60,751 nt of DNA from Candidatus Intestinimonas merdavium (GCA_019115785.1 DXCX01000015.1:1-60751), one strand, 5' to 3'. Shown: positions 32,115 to 42,389, counted from the first letter of the stretch. Numbers and translations are program-made. The notes: generated by a model from the sequence alone, not told the origin.

Positions 32115-34436
32115 GTGGAAATTGGAAGAAGTATCCACCGGGTGGATGCCTTGGACAAGGTGACCGGCCGGGCCAGATATACCGATGATCTCCGGGGCCA
32201 GGGGGTCCTGGTGGCCAAGATCCTACATAGCACCATCGCCAACGGCGTAGTGACCGGTATGGACCTCACCGAGGCCCAGAAGGTGCCCGGCGTGGTGAAG
32301 ATCCTCACCTGCTTTGACGCCCCGGATATTCAGTACCCTACCCCAGGCCACCCCTGGAGCGTGGAGGAGGCCCATCAGGATGTGGCCGACCGGAAGCTCC
32401 TGAGCCAGCGGGTGCGTATCTATGGCGATGACATCGCCGTGGTGGTGGCCGAGGACGAGATCGCTGCCGAGCGGGCCCTCAAGGCCATTCAGGTTACCTA
32501 TGAGGAATATCCTGTCTACACCGACCCTGAGGAGGCGATGGCCCCGGGGGCGGTGGCCATCCATGACGAGCACCCGGACAACATCCTGCGCCACACCTGC
32601 TTTGATGTCCTCACCCCCGGCGCGGGGGGAAAGGGGGTGGACGAGGTATTTGCCGACCCCGCCTACCGCCATTTTGAGGCCCATATCGACACCCAGGCTG
32701 TCCAGCACTGTCACATTGAGAACCCCGTCTCCTACGCCTGGATGGAGGGGGAGCGGATTGTGGTGGTCTCCTCCACCCAGATTCCCCACATCGTCCGACG
32801 GGTCATCGGCCAGGCACTGGGCATCGGCTGGGGCCAGATCCGTGTGATCAAGCCCTACATCGGCGGCGGCTTCGGCAACAAGCAGGAGGTCCTTTACGAG
32901 CCCCTCAACGCCTGGATCACGACCCAGGTGGGCGGGCGGAAGGTGAAGCTGGAGCTCACCCGAGAGGAGACCTTCCAGAATACCCGCTCTCGTCACGCTA
33001 TCCACTTTGACGTAACGGCCGCTGTGGACCCGTCCACCATGCGCCTGATGGCCCGTACCTGCCGGGCGGTGAGCAATCAAGGTGGATATGCCTCCCATGG
33101 CCACTCCATCGTGGCCAATGCCGTCACCGGCTTCCGCCAGACCTACCCCGACGCCCTGGCCCACCGGTCCGATGCCTACACCGTATACACCAACCTAGGC
33201 TCCACCGGCGCCATGCGGGGCTATGGCATTCCCCAGTGCAACTTTGCCGGGGAGTGCTTCATGGATGACATTGCCCGGGAGATGGGCTGGGACCCGCTGG
33301 ACTTCCGGCTCAAAAACATTATGCCCCTGGGGTATGTGGACCCCACCAACGGCATCACCTGCCACTCCACCGGCCTTGCCGAGTGCATCCGCAAGGGGGC
33401 CGACTTTATGGACTGGGAGAAGCTGCGGGCCGAGTACGCCAAGCCGCAGACGGGACCGGTCCGCCGGGGCATCGGTATGGCCGTCTTCTCCTACAAGACC
33501 GGCGTGTGGCCCATCTCCCTGGAGACGGCCTCTGCCCGGGTGGTCCTCAACCAGGACGGCACCGTTCAGCTCCAGTTGGGGGCCACCGAGATCGGACAGG
33601 GCGGCGACACCGTCTTTTCCCAGATGTGTGCCGAAGCCATCGGTATCCCCACGGAGGATGTGCATATCGTCTCCTTCCAGGACACCGACACCGCCCCCTT
33701 CGACACTGGCGCCTATGCCTCCCGGCAGACCTATGTCACCGGCAAGGCCATCAAGAAGGCGGGGGAGTCTTTTCGGGAAAAGCTTCTCACCTATGCCGCC
33801 GAGCTCACCAATCTGGACCAGGGCAACCTGGATATTCGGGGCCGGGATGTGGTGAGCACGGTCAGCGGTGAGGCGGTGCTCAGCCTGGCCGACCTGGCCA
33901 TGGAGGCCTTCTATTCCTTGAAGCATTGTGAGCACATCACTGCCGAGGAGAGCATCCAGTGCAAGAACAACACCTTTGCCTTTGGCGCCTGCTTTGCCGA
34001 GGTGGAGGTGGATATTCCTGTGGGCAAGATCAAGGTCCTGCGTATCGTCAACGTCCACGACTCCGGCAAGCTCATCAATCCCAGGCTGGCTGAGGCTCAG
34101 GTCCACGGCGGCATGAGCATGGGACTGGGCTACGCCCTGAGTGAGGAGATGAAGTATGACGCCAAGGGCCGCCTCCTCAATGGAAATCTTCTGGACTACA
34201 AGCTGCCCACCGCCATGGATCATCCGGAGCTCCACGCCCTCTTCGTGGAGACCGATGATCCCTCCGGGCCCTTTGGCAACAAGGCCCTGGGAGAGCCCCC
34301 CGCCATTCCGGTGGCGGGAGCCGTCCGGAACGCCGTGCTCCAGGCCACCGGCGTGGCCATCCACCGCCTGCCCATGAATCCACAGCGCATGGTGGAGGCA
34401 TTTACCGCCGCCGGACTCATTGGAAAGGGGGAGTGA
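32115..34436 (+). CDS. xdhA: Xanthine dehydrogenase-family hydroxylase, molybdenum-binding subunit
   Basis: 773 residues. The enzyme family hydroxylates purines and other N-heterocycles at a molybdopterin site with water-derived oxygen. It begins VEIGRSIHRVDALDKVTG as expected. Landmarks: GGGFGNKQEV near 252-261 (Gln near the Mo ligand), the Arg-containing GAMRGYGIPQC near 366-376, and LGEPPAIPVAGAVRNAVLQA near 722-741, which supplies the catalytic Glu. GTG at 32115 has GGAGG about 8 bases upstream. Substrate could be xanthine, hypoxanthine, nicotinate or a purine breakdown product; neighbours favour a purine. Selenium dependence cannot be judged here. Confidence 0.93.
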   Translation: MEIGRSIHRVDALDKVTGRARYTDDLRGQGVLVAKILHSTIANGVVTGMDLTEAQKVPGVVKILTCFDAPDIQYPTPGHPWSVEEAHQDVADRKLLSQRVRIYGDDIAVVVAEDEIAAERALKAIQVTYEEYPVYTDPEEAMAPGAVAIHDEHPDNILRHTCFDVLTPGAGGKGVDEVFADPAYRHFEAHIDTQAVQHCHIENPVSYAWMEGERIVVVSSTQIPHIVRRVIGQALGIGWGQIRVIKPYIGGGFGNKQEVLYEPLNAWITTQVGGRKVKLELTREETFQNTRSRHAIHFDVTAAVDPSTMRLMARTCRAVSNQGGYASHGHSIVANAVTGFRQTYPDALAHRSDAYTVYTNLGSTGAMRGYGIPQCNFAGECFMDDIAREMGWDPLDFRLKNIMPLGYVDPTNGITCHSTGLAECIRKGADFMDWEKLRAEYAKPQTGPVRRGIGMAVFSYKTGVWPISLETASARVVLNQDGTVQLQLGATEIGQGGDTVFSQMCAEAIGIPTEDVHIVSFQDTDTAPFDTGAYASRQTYVTGKAIKKAGESFREKLLTYAAELTNLDQGNLDIRGRDVVSTVSGEAVLSLADLAMEAFYSLKHCEHITAEESIQCKNNTFAFGACFAEVEVDIPVGKIKVLRIVNVHDSGKLINPRLAEAQVHGGMSMGLGYALSEEMKYDAKGRLLNGNLLDYKLPTAMDHPELHALFVETDDPSGPFGNKALGEPPAIPVAGAVRNAVLQATGVAIHRLPMNPQRMVEAFTAAGLIGKGE

Positions 34437-34439
34437 GCC

Positions 34440-35321
34440 ATGTATGATCTCACATCCATTCATCGGGCGGCCTCGGTGGCCGACGCCATCGCCGCCTTGG
34501 AACGGGACCCCCAGGCGGTGGTCATTGCCGGGGGCTCCGACGTACTGATCAAAATTCGGGAGGGTAAACTGGCGGGCTGCCGGCTGGTGTCCATCCACGG
34601 CCTGGATGACGAACTGGCCGGAGTAAAGGTGCTGGAGGGCGGCGATCTGGCCATTGGCCCTCTCACCACCTTCCACAATGTGACCTATGATCCCCTCATT
34701 CGGACCCATGTTCCCGTACTGGGAGAGGCCGCCGACATGGCCGGAGGGCCTCAGCTCCGGGCGGTGGGTACCATTGGCGGCAACGTGTGCAACGGCGTTA
34801 CCTCCGCCGACACCGCCTCCACCCTCATGGCCTTTGGGGCCCGGATGCACGTCCAGGGCCCCGGCGGCTGGCGGGTGGTCCCCATCGAAGGGTGGTACAA
34901 GGGGGTGGGCAAGGTGGACCTTCAGCCCGCCGAGCTGCTGTGCCGCATTGTCATCCCCAAGGAGAACTTTGAAGGGTGGAGCGGCCACTATATCAAATAT
35001 GCCCAGCGCAATGCCATGGACATCGCCACACTGGGGGTAAGCTGCCTGGTGAGACTGTCGGAAGACAAGGGCGTCTGCGAGGATGTCCGTCTGGCCTTTG
35101 GCGTGGCCGCCCCCACACCCATTCGCTCTCACACCGCCGAAGATGGGGTCCGTGGTCTCCCTGTGGACGAGGCCGCCGGAAAGATCGGGGACCTGGCCCT
35201 TCAGGACATCAACCCCAGAACCAGTTGGCGTGCCTCCAAGGAGTTCCGGGTCCAGCTGGTGAAGGAACTCTCCGGCCGCGCCCTTTTGGAGGCGGCACGG
35301 AAGGGGGGTGCTCAGGTATGA
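34440..35321 (+). CDS. xdhB: Xanthine dehydrogenase-family FAD-binding subunit
   Basis: 293 residues with FAD-binding signatures AVVIAGGSDVLIKIREGK (about 26-43) and GTIGGNVCNGVTSADTAS (about 110-127) of the CO-dehydrogenase flavoprotein family, and the C-terminal CODH_C domain. Passes electrons from the iron-sulfur subunit to NAD or another acceptor. Starts 3 bases after xdhA and overlaps xdhC by 4 bases. Confidence 0.94.
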   Translation: MYDLTSIHRAASVADAIAALERDPQAVVIAGGSDVLIKIREGKLAGCRLVSIHGLDDELAGVKVLEGGDLAIGPLTTFHNVTYDPLIRTHVPVLGEAADMAGGPQLRAVGTIGGNVCNGVTSADTASTLMAFGARMHVQGPGGWRVVPIEGWYKGVGKVDLQPAELLCRIVIPKENFEGWSGHYIKYAQRNAMDIATLGVSCLVRLSEDKGVCEDVRLAFGVAAPTPIRSHTAEDGVRGLPVDEAAGKIGDLALQDINPRTSWRASKEFRVQLVKELSGRALLEAARKGGAQV

Positions 35322-35803
35322 TGGAAATTCTGCACTGCACCGTCAACGGTAAGCCGGTGGAGGTGGGCTACGACCTGCGGGAATCTCTGCTGGACACCCT
35401 CCGGGACCGGCTGGGCCTCACCAGCGTGAAGCGGGGCTGCGAGGTGGGGGAGTGCGGCGCCTGCACCGTCCTGGTGGACGGGGTGGCCATCGACTCCTGC
35501 ATCTACCTCACCGCCTGGTGTGAGGGCAAGCGCATCCTCACTGTAGAGGGGTTACAGGGGGAAAATGGGGAGCTGAACCCCATTCAAAAGGCCTTTGTGG
35601 AGGAGGCCGCCGTCCAGTGCGGCTTCTGCACGCCCGGTATTATCATGTCGGCGGTGGAGATCGTGGGCTCAGGCAAACAGTACACCCGGGAGGAGCTTCG
35701 GAAGCTTATTTCGGGCCACCTATGCCGCTGTACCGGCTACCAGAATATCCTCAATGCCGTGGAACGGGCCGTCAATGAATGCCACAAAGTGGTGGGGAAG
35801 TGA
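35318..35803 (+). CDS. xdhC: Xanthine dehydrogenase-family [2Fe-2S] subunit
   Basis: 161 residues carrying two [2Fe-2S] clusters. The plant-ferredoxin-like N-terminal domain has CEVGECGACTVLVDG (about 43-57, plus a downstream Cys near 64), and the C-terminal four-helix domain has CGFCTPG and CRCTGY (about 101-107 and 137-142). Starts at ATG 35318 inside the end of xdhB. Last gene of the operon, followed by a strong terminator. Confidence 0.95.
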   Translation: MMEILHCTVNGKPVEVGYDLRESLLDTLRDRLGLTSVKRGCEVGECGACTVLVDGVAIDSCIYLTAWCEGKRILTVEGLQGENGELNPIQKAFVEEAAVQCGFCTPGIIMSAVEIVGSGKQYTREELRKLISGHLCRCTGYQNILNAVERAVNECHKVVGK

Positions 35804-35828
35804 TACTTTCCTGCAAAAAGAAAAATAC

Positions 35829-35869
35829 AGCATAAAATGGGGGCGCCGATGGCGCCCCCATTTTATGCT
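35829..35869. terminator. Bidirectional terminator between xdhC and but
   Basis: A perfect 19-bp inverted repeat (AGCATAAAATGGGGGCGCC with a GAT loop) with A/T-rich arms separates the convergent xdh and but-thl operons. Confidence 0.9.
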
Positions 35870-35879
35870 CGACAGGCTG

Positions 35880-35908
35880 ACCGCCCCGGACCTGTGGTCC
35901 GGGGCGGT
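35880..35908. repeat. Second perfect inverted repeat after xdhC
   Basis: ACCGCCCCGGACC pairs with GGTCCGGGGCGGT across a TGT loop (13 bp). It adds to the terminator at 35829; no T-run follows. Confidence 0.8.
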
Positions 35909-35947
35909 AGCTTAATCCTTTTGGCAAAGGGCCGTTCCTACACGGCC

Positions 35948-37288
35948 TCAGATCCGGTTGCTCCTGCGCCAGATGCCCATCTTCTCGGCGTCCTGGATGA
36001 GCTGCTCCCGGAAATCCGGGTGGGCGATGGAGATGATCTTCTCCGCCCGCTCCCAGGTGGTGATCCCCTTCAGATTCACCATGCCGTACTCGGTAACCAG
36101 GTACTGGACGGTGGATCGGGGATCGGTGGTGATGGTACCGGTGGTCAGGGTGGGTACGATGCGGCTCTTCAGGCTGCCGTCCTTGCCGGTGACGGTGGAG
36201 GACATGCAGATGAAGCTCTTGCCGCCCTTGGACAGGTATGCGCCCATCACAAAATCCAACTGACCGCCGGTGCCGGAAATGTGCTTGATGCCGGCGCTCT
36301 CGGCGTTGACCTGACCAAAGAGGTCCAAATCAATGGCGTTGTTGATGGAGATAAAATTGTCCAGCTGAGCGATGACCCGCACATCATTGGTGTAATCCAC
36401 CGGGGCGCCCAGGACCTCCGGGTTGTGGTCGATGTAGTCGTAGAGCTTCTGGGTGCCGGCGGCAAAGGCATATACCTGCCGGCCCTTGTCCAGATTCTTG
36501 CGGGCGCCGGTGATCTTGCCCGCCTTGGCGATGTCCACGAAGGCATCCACGTACATCTCGGTGTGGACGCCCAGATCCTTCAGATCGGACTGGGCGATCA
36601 TAGCGCCGATGGTGTTGGGCATACCGCCGATACCCAGCTGGAGACAGGCCCCGTTGGGGATCTCCGGCACAATGAGTTCGGCTACGGCCCGGTCCACATC
36701 GGTGGGGGGGCCGCCGGCGCCCAACTGGGCCACCGGGGGATTGTCACCCTCCACCACCATGTCCACGTCCTTAATGTTAATCTCGCTGCCAGTAAGACCA
36801 ATGCCCCAGGGCAGATTCTGATTGACCTCCACAATGATGACCTTGGCTTGGGCCAGCATGTCGGCAATGTGGGAGGTCACGAGCCCGAAGTTGAAGTTGC
36901 CGTGGGCGTCCATGGGGGTGACCTGAAGCATGGCCACGTCCACCGGGAGACCGTCCCGGTAAAACCGGGGCAGCTCCGAGTAGCGCAGAGGGCTGAAGTA
37001 GCCCATGCCTTTGGTCACGATCTTGCGGTCAATGCCGCTCATATGCCAGGAATTCCAGACGAAATGCTCAGCGGCATCTTCTGCCTTTGCGATTTCTGGC
37101 ATCCACATGGTAACACCGCCCCGGACCTTCACATCCGTGAGCTCATCTTTCCGCTCAGCCAAAGCCTTGTCCAGGGCCACCGGGTGGTTGGTACACCAGC
37201 CATATTCCACCCAGTCGCCGGACTTGACCACCTTGACCGCCTCGGCGGCGGTGGTCAGCTTCTCTTCATATAGCTTTTGATAGTCCAT
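35948..37288 (-). CDS. but: Butyryl-CoA:acetate CoA-transferase
   Basis: Transfers CoA from butyryl-CoA to acetate, the last step of butyrate formation in many gut anaerobes. The 446-residue product is full length. The catalytic Glu lies in [20 protein letters not shown] (about 227-246), the CoA-binding region includes [12 protein letters not shown], and [20 protein letters not shown] (about 335-354) is typical. As remembered, the sequence is closer to Roseburia/Eubacterium But than to 4-hydroxybutyrate CoA-transferases, but these are paralogues and the latter remains possible. It lies 32 bases after thl in the same transcript. Confidence 0.88.
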   Translation of the reverse strand: MDYQKLYEEKLTTAAEAVKVVKSGDWVEYGWCTNHPVALDKALAERKDELTDVKVRGGVTMWMPEIAKAEDAAEHFVWNSWHMSGIDRKIVTKGMGYFSPLRYSELPRFYRDGLPVDVAMLQVTPMDAHGNFNFGLVTSHIADMLAQAKVIIVEVNQNLPWGIGLTGSEINIKDVDMVVEGDNPPVAQLGAGGPPTDVDRAVAELIVPEIPNGACLQLGIGGMPNTIGAMIAQSDLKDLGVHTEMYVDAFVDIAKAGKITGARKNLDKGRQVYAFAAGTQKLYDYIDHNPEVLGAPVDYTNDVRVIAQLDNFISINNAIDLDLFGQVNAESAGIKHISGTGGQLDFVMGAYLSKGGKSFICMSSTVTGKDGSLKSRIVPTLTTGTITTDPRSTVQYLVTEYGMVNLKGITTWERAEKIISIAHPDFREQLIQDAEKMGIWRRSNRI

Positions 37289-37320
37289 GGGTCACATCTT
37301 CTCGTGTGGACCCGGAAAAA

Positions 37321-38580
37321 TCAGCACTTCTCAAAGATGGTGGCAACGCCCATGCCGCCGCCGATGCACAGGGTGGCCAGGCCCTTCTTGGCCTCGGGAC
37401 GCTTGGCCATCTCGTGGAGCAGGGTGACAATGATGCGGGCGCCGGAGCAGCCAATGGGGTGGCCGATGGCGATGGCGCCGCCGTTCACGTTCAGCTTGTT
37501 CAGATCGAAGCCCAGCTCACGGCCCACGGCCACAGACTGAGCGGCAAAGGCCTCGTTGGCCTCGATGAGGTCGATGTCGTCAATGGTCACGCCAGCCTTG
37601 GCCATGGCGTTCCGGGAAGCGGGCACGGGGCCCACGCCCATGATCTTGGGATCGACGCCGCCCTGGCCCCAGCCGATGAGTTTGGCCATGGGCTTCAGGC
37701 CGTACTTCTCCACAGCCTCGCCGGAAGCCACAATGATGGCGGCGGCGCCGTCGTTCAGACCGGAGGCGTTGGCGGCGGTGACGCGCTGAACGTGCTTCTT
37801 GGCGTCAGCCTCGTGAATCTGGGTGGGCTGGAAGGTGTGGACCACCTGGTCCTCCACGCCATCAGGCCCAACGGGGAAGGCGCCCTTCAGCTTGGAGACG
37901 GACTCCACGGTGGTGCCGGCCTTGGGATACTCGTCCACCTTGAACTCAACCATTTCCTTCTTCTTCTTGATCATCACGGGCACGATCTCATCGTTGAAGC
38001 GGCCGGACTCCACAGCGGCGCAGGCCTTCTGCTGGGAAGAGGCGGCGAACTCGTCCAGCTCCTGACGGGTAATGCCCCAGATGTCACAGATGTTCTCAGC
38101 GGTGGTGCCCATGTGGTAGTTGTTGTAGGCGTCCCACAGGCCGTCCTTGATCATGGTATCGACCACCTTCTTGTCACCCATGCGGGCGCCCCAGCGCTCA
38201 TCAGGAAGGGTGAAGGGAGCCTGAGACATGCTCTCCGTGCCGCCGGCTACGATGACGTCAGCGTCGCCACAGATGATGGCCCGGGCGGCCTCCATGACAG
38301 ACTTCATACCGGAGCCGCACACCATGTTGACGGTGAAGGCGGGAACACTGTAGGGGATACCGGCCTTGACCATGACCTGACGGGCGATGTTCTGCCCCAG
38401 GCCAGCGGTGAGCACGCCGCCGAAGATGACCTCGTCCACGTTCTCAGGAGCCACATTGGCCCGCTTCAGGGCCTCCTTCACGACGACAGCGCCCATGTCC
38501 ACAGCGGGGGTGTCCTTCAGACTTCCACCAAAGGAACCAACAGCGGTACGGCAGCAATTCACAATGTAGACATCTCTCAT
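37321..38580 (-). CDS. thlA: Acetyl-CoA acetyltransferase (thiolase) with extra insert
   Basis: Condenses two acetyl-CoA to acetoacetyl-CoA, first step of butyrate synthesis. The nucleophile Cys88 lies in [11 protein letters not shown], the His in [15 protein letters not shown], and the second Cys in CIGGGMG near the end. At 419 residues it is about 26 longer than clostridial ThlA. The extra stretch, roughly residues 236-266, lies between LKGAF and [11 protein letters not shown], a loop that is only about 5 residues in the standard enzyme. GGAGG lies upstream of the ATG. Confidence 0.93.
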   Translation of the reverse strand: MRDVYIVNCCRTAVGSFGGSLKDTPAVDMGAVVVKEALKRANVAPENVDEVIFGGVLTAGLGQNIARQVMVKAGIPYSVPAFTVNMVCGSGMKSVMEAARAIICGDADVIVAGGTESMSQAPFTLPDERWGARMGDKKVVDTMIKDGLWDAYNNYHMGTTAENICDIWGITRQELDEFAASSQQKACAAVESGRFNDEIVPVMIKKKKEMVEFKVDEYPKAGTTVESVSKLKGAFPVGPDGVEDQVVHTFQPTQIHEADAKKHVQRVTAANASGLNDGAAAIIVASGEAVEKYGLKPMAKLIGWGQGGVDPKIMGVGPVPASRNAMAKAGVTIDDIDLIEANEAFAAQSVAVGRELGFDLNKLNVNGGAIAIGHPIGCSGARIIVTLLHEMAKRPEAKKGLATLCIGGGMGVATIFEKC

Positions 38581-38652
38581 GGGTATCTGACCTCCAAATT
38601 AAGTAATTTTTTAGTTAGCCTGTGTTTTCCCATCCACCTGCTTCTGGGGAGT

Positions 38653-38681
38653 ATTATATATGATTGTTTCCAAAAATGCAA
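38653..38681 (-). promoter_or_regulatory. Promoter of the thl-but operon
   Basis: TTGCAT (38681-38676) and TATAAT (38658-38653) with a 17-base spacer on the minus strand, in the 317-base gap before mfd. The rest of this gap holds the mfd terminator and no other element I can name. Confidence 0.7.
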
Positions 38682-38836
38682 CCGCAAGGTGAGACGAACT
38701 TCACAAATAAGTGCGCGATGGCGGTATTTTCTCTCATTTTAAAAATTGCGGGACAGGGGCGTTCTATGTAGCGGAACGCATATTTGTATCACGATTGCCG
38801 GTTGTCTTTTGAACCGCTGAGTGGTCCTACCAATTA

Positions 38837-38873
38837 GAAAAAGGCCCTGCGCTCCGGGAAAGAGCGCAGGGCC
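38837..38873 (-). terminator. Terminator after mfd
   Basis: Minus strand: 12-bp stem GGCCCTGCGCTC / GAGCGCAGGGCC followed by TTTTTC. Confidence 0.85.
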
Positions 38874-38897
38874 AAACGATGCTGGGTAAGGAGGAGA

Positions 38898-41800
38898 TCA
38901 CCCCTGAGCATGATAATCCTCTACCAGCTTGGAGGAGAGCTTCAGAGGGTCCTCTCCCTTTTTGAGCTTGAGGGCCAGATGGGGCTTTTCTCCCGCGGAA
39001 AAGAGAAGCCGGCCCCGGTAGGCAGTCGAGCCGCACAGGGCGGAGACCTTCCCGAAATCCACCTGGGAGAGGACGAATAGGAGGCGCTCCCCCTTCTGGG
39101 CGATCTCGGAGATACCGCACCCGGCGGCGGCGGCCCGGAGGAGGGCCACCGAGATCAGATTGTTCACCGTTCGGGGCGGGTCGCCATAGCGGTCCATGAG
39201 CTCATCCACCAGATCATCGGCGTCGGATTCGCTGCGAATACGGGCAATGCGGCGATAGAGATCCATGCGCTGCTCGGGGGAGGGGACGTACTTGTCAGGA
39301 ATGGAGGCGGCCACAGTAAGATCGGCGGCGCACTCGGCGGGAAGCTGGGGCAGCTCCCCTTTTTCCTCCAAAACGGCCTCTTCCAAGAGCTTGAGGTACA
39401 TGTCGTAGCCCACACTGACCAGGAAACCGGACTGCTCAGGTCCCAGCACGTTGCCTGCCCCCCGGATCTCCAGATCCCGCATGGCGATTTTAAAGCCGGA
39501 ACCAAACTCGGCAAATTCCCGGATGGCAGCCAGGCGCTTGGTCTGGATTTCAGTGAGCACCTTGCCCTTGCGATAGGTCATATAGGCAAAGGCACGGCGG
39601 GCGGAGCGGCCCACCCGGCCCCGGAGCTGGTGAAGCTGGGCCAGACCCATTTTGTCGGCGTCCTCGATGATAAGGGTATTGGCGTTGGGGATGTCAATGC
39701 CGGTTTCGATGATGGTGGTACACACCAGAATGTCCACCTCGCCGTCGGTCATCTGGCTCATGACATCGTTGATGGCCTCCTGTGTCATCTTGCCGTGGGC
39801 CACCGCTACCCTGGCCTCCGGGAGCATAGCCTGGATACGCCCGGCGGTGCGGTCGATGGTCTCCACCCGGTTGTGGAGGTAGTAGACCTGGCCGCCGCGC
39901 TCCAGCTCCCGGCTCATGGCGTCGCTGAGCACCGACCAGTTGTGCTCCAGCACATAGGTCTGTACCGGCTGCCGGTCCTGAGGGGGCTCCTCCAGAGTGG
40001 ACATGTCCCGGATGCCCGAGAGGGCCATGTTGAGCGTCCGGGGGATGGGGGTGGCCGAGAGGGTGAGCACGTCCACCTGCTTGGAGAGCTCCTTGAGCTT
40101 CTCCTTGTGCTGAACGCCGAAGCGCTGCTCCTCATCCACCACCAGCAGCCCCAGGTCCTTGAACTGGACGTCCTTGTTGAACAGTCGGTGGGTACCGATG
40201 AGAAGATCCACCTTACCGGCCCGCAGGTCCATGAGGGTCTGGCGCATCTGGGCGGGGGTGCGGAACCGGGAGACCACGTCGATCTCCACGGGGAACTTGG
40301 CAAATCGCCGCCGGGCGGAGAGATAGTGCTGCCGGGCCAGGACGGTGGTGGGGGCCAGAATGGCGGCCTGCTTACCGTCCAACACGCACTTCATGATGGC
40401 CCGAAAAGCCACCTCGGTCTTGCCGTAACCCACGTCGCCGCACAACAGCCGGTCCATAGGTTTGGGCGTCTCCATATCCCGCTTGATGTCCTGAATGCAC
40501 CGAAGCTGGTCATCAGTCTCGGTGTATTCAAACTGATCCTCAAACTCCCGCATCCAGGGGGAGTCAGGGGCAAAGGCGTGACCGGGCAGACGCTCTCGCT
40601 GGGCATAGAGCTGGATAAGTCCTTTGGCAAGGTCCTGGACCGCCTTTTTGGCCCGGGTCTTGGTCTTCTCCCAATCGGTGCCCCCCAGCTTGTTGAGCTT
40701 CTTGTGCTCGGTGTCGTCGCCGGAGCCGATGTATTTGCTCACCAGATCCAGCTGGGTGGCGGGGACGTAGAGTACGTCAGAGCCGGCATAGGCGATCTTC
40801 ACATAGTCCTTCTGGACCCCGTCCGCGCTCATCTTCACCATACCGACATACCGGCCAATGCCGTGGTGCTCATGGACCACCAGATCTCCGGGAGAGAGGT
40901 CGGCATAGGAGGCCAGCTTCTGCCGGCTGGAGTCCCTTTTGCTCCGCACCTTCCGGGCAGGGATGGCCCGGCCCTCTGTGAGCACGGCGGCGCTGGCGCC
41001 GGGGTACTCAAAGCCGGCGGAGAGTCCCCCCAGGCAGATGACCGCCTTGCCGGGACCGGGGAGCTCGTGGAGCTGAAAGTCCACGGCGGTGCGGACCTTC
41101 CGCTCCCGGAGCATGGCCTGGAGGTCCAGGCACCGGCGCTCGGCGGAGGCCAGTACCACCGTGGCAAAGCCGGCCTTTTGATAATGCTCCAGATCAGCGG
41201 CGGCAGTCTCCAGGCTGGCGCCATAGGAGGGGAGCTGCTTGGTGAGCACATCCAGAAGGGAGCGGGGTCGCAGGGGGTAGGTGTTGGAGGTGAAGGTATC
41301 CAGATAGACTACAGGCCAGTCAGACAGCCGGTCCATGAGCTCCTCAAAGGTCCGGGTGAACCGGGCCAGGGAGCCGGCCACCAGCCCGGATTCCAGCAGG
41401 GTCTTCACGTCCTCCTCCATCCGCCAGAGGTAGTTCCTGGCCCGCTCGGCCACCCGGGGACTCTCGGAAAGACAGACCACTGCGTCCTCCGGCAGATAGT
41501 CGGCAGCCGTGGCCAGCTCCGGGTAGACAAGGGAGAGATAGCGGTCCATGGCGGGGAAGGAGAGTCCCTGGGAGAGCCGCTCCCGGTCTTGGGAGAGGGT
41601 GGCGATAAGGGGATTGTGGTCCCCCTTGGCGGTTTTTTCCTGGGAAATGAGGCGCTCCAGAGCCTCGGCGAGGCCGGAAAAGCCGCCAGGGGAGAGCTGA
41701 GGCAGCACCTCGACCACAGGCAGGATGTCACAGATCTGCCGGTTTTCCACCCGGCGCTGGGTGGCGGGGTCAAAGGTACCCATAGCGTCGATCTCATCCC

Positions 41801-42389
41801 CAAAGAACTCACAGCGGATGGGCTGGTCGCAGGCGGGGGAAAAAAGATCCAAAATGCCGCCCCGAAGGGCAAACTGGCCCACGCCCTCCACCTGATCGCA
41901 CCGGACATAGCCGGCGGCGGTGAGGGTCTCGGCCAGCTCCGTGAGGTCGTGGACCTCCCCCACACGCAGGGTGCGTACGGTTTGGAGGAGAAGGGCGCTC
42001 GGCAGAGTCCGCTGGAGGAGCGCCTCCGGGGTGGTGACCACCAGGTCGGTTTCTCCCATGGCCAGAGCCCGGAGGGCGGAGAGCCGGCGGTGCTCCCACT
42101 GGCGGGAGACCACAGCGGCGTCGTGAAAGGTGAATTCCCGGCTGGGCAGGGTGAGGACCTGCTCCCCGGTAAAGGCATGGAGGTCCTCAGCAAAGCGCTG
42201 GGCCTCCCCTTCGTCGGCGCACACCACCACCACCCGCCGGCCGGCCTTGGCCCGAAGTCCGGCGGCAAAGTGGGCGCGGTGGACTGCCGCCAGGCCGGAC
42301 ACGGCCGCCGGGCAGGCACCCGAATCCAGGGCGGTGAGCAGTGAGCTAAATTCTGGGACTTGGTCCAGGATGCGAACAAGCTCTTTCAT
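38898..42389 (-). CDS. mfd: Transcription-repair coupling factor Mfd
   Basis: DNA translocase that removes RNA polymerase stalled at lesions and recruits UvrA. The 1163-residue product has the N-terminal UvrB-like region (about 1-350), the RNA-polymerase interaction domain (LVVHEHHGIGRYVGMVKM, about 500-520), and the superfamily 2 motor with Walker A GDVGYGKTEVAFRA (about 645-658), DEEQ in LLVVDEEQRFGVQ, and motif VI QLRGRVGRSARRAFAYM. The C-terminal TRCF domain follows (about 1000-1110). Upstream of it lies pth, in the conserved glmU-prs-pth-mfd order. Confidence 0.97.
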   Translation of the reverse strand: MKELVRILDQVPEFSSLLTALDSGACPAAVSGLAAVHRAHFAAGLRAKAGRRVVVVCADEGEAQRFAEDLHAFTGEQVLTLPSREFTFHDAAVVSRQWEHRRLSALRALAMGETDLVVTTPEALLQRTLPSALLLQTVRTLRVGEVHDLTELAETLTAAGYVRCDQVEGVGQFALRGGILDLFSPACDQPIRCEFFGDEIDAMGTFDPATQRRVENRQICDILPVVEVLPQLSPGGFSGLAEALERLISQEKTAKGDHNPLIATLSQDRERLSQGLSFPAMDRYLSLVYPELATAADYLPEDAVVCLSESPRVAERARNYLWRMEEDVKTLLESGLVAGSLARFTRTFEELMDRLSDWPVVYLDTFTSNTYPLRPRSLLDVLTKQLPSYGASLETAAADLEHYQKAGFATVVLASAERRCLDLQAMLRERKVRTAVDFQLHELPGPGKAVICLGGLSAGFEYPGASAAVLTEGRAIPARKVRSKRDSSRQKLASYADLSPGDLVVHEHHGIGRYVGMVKMSADGVQKDYVKIAYAGSDVLYVPATQLDLVSKYIGSGDDTEHKKLNKLGGTDWEKTKTRAKKAVQDLAKGLIQLYAQRERLPGHAFAPDSPWMREFEDQFEYTETDDQLRCIQDIKRDMETPKPMDRLLCGDVGYGKTEVAFRAIMKCVLDGKQAAILAPTTVLARQHYLSARRRFAKFPVEIDVVSRFRTPAQMRQTLMDLRAGKVDLLIGTHRLFNKDVQFKDLGLLVVDEEQRFGVQHKEKLKELSKQVDVLTLSATPIPRTLNMALSGIRDMSTLEEPPQDRQPVQTYVLEHNWSVLSDAMSRELERGGQVYYLHNRVETIDRTAGRIQAMLPEARVAVAHGKMTQEAINDVMSQMTDGEVDILVCTTIIETGIDIPNANTLIIEDADKMGLAQLHQLRGRVGRSARRAFAYMTYRKGKVLTEIQTKRLAAIREFAEFGSGFKIAMRDLEIRGAGNVLGPEQSGFLVSVGYDMYLKLLEEAVLEEKGELPQLPAECAADLTVAASIPDKYVPSPEQRMDLYRRIARIRSESDADDLVDELMDRYGDPPRTVNNLISVALLRAAAAGCGISEIAQKGERLLFVLSQVDFGKVSALCGSTAYRGRLLFSAGEKPHLALKLKKGEDPLKLSSKLVEDYHAQG

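Noticed and set aside
38600..38760. Rex operator near the thl promoter
   Set aside because: Only a half-site like TTGTGAA is present; the second half does not match.
39630..42344. 904-residue frame opposite mfd
   Set aside because: Same composition effect; mfd motifs are complete on the other strand.
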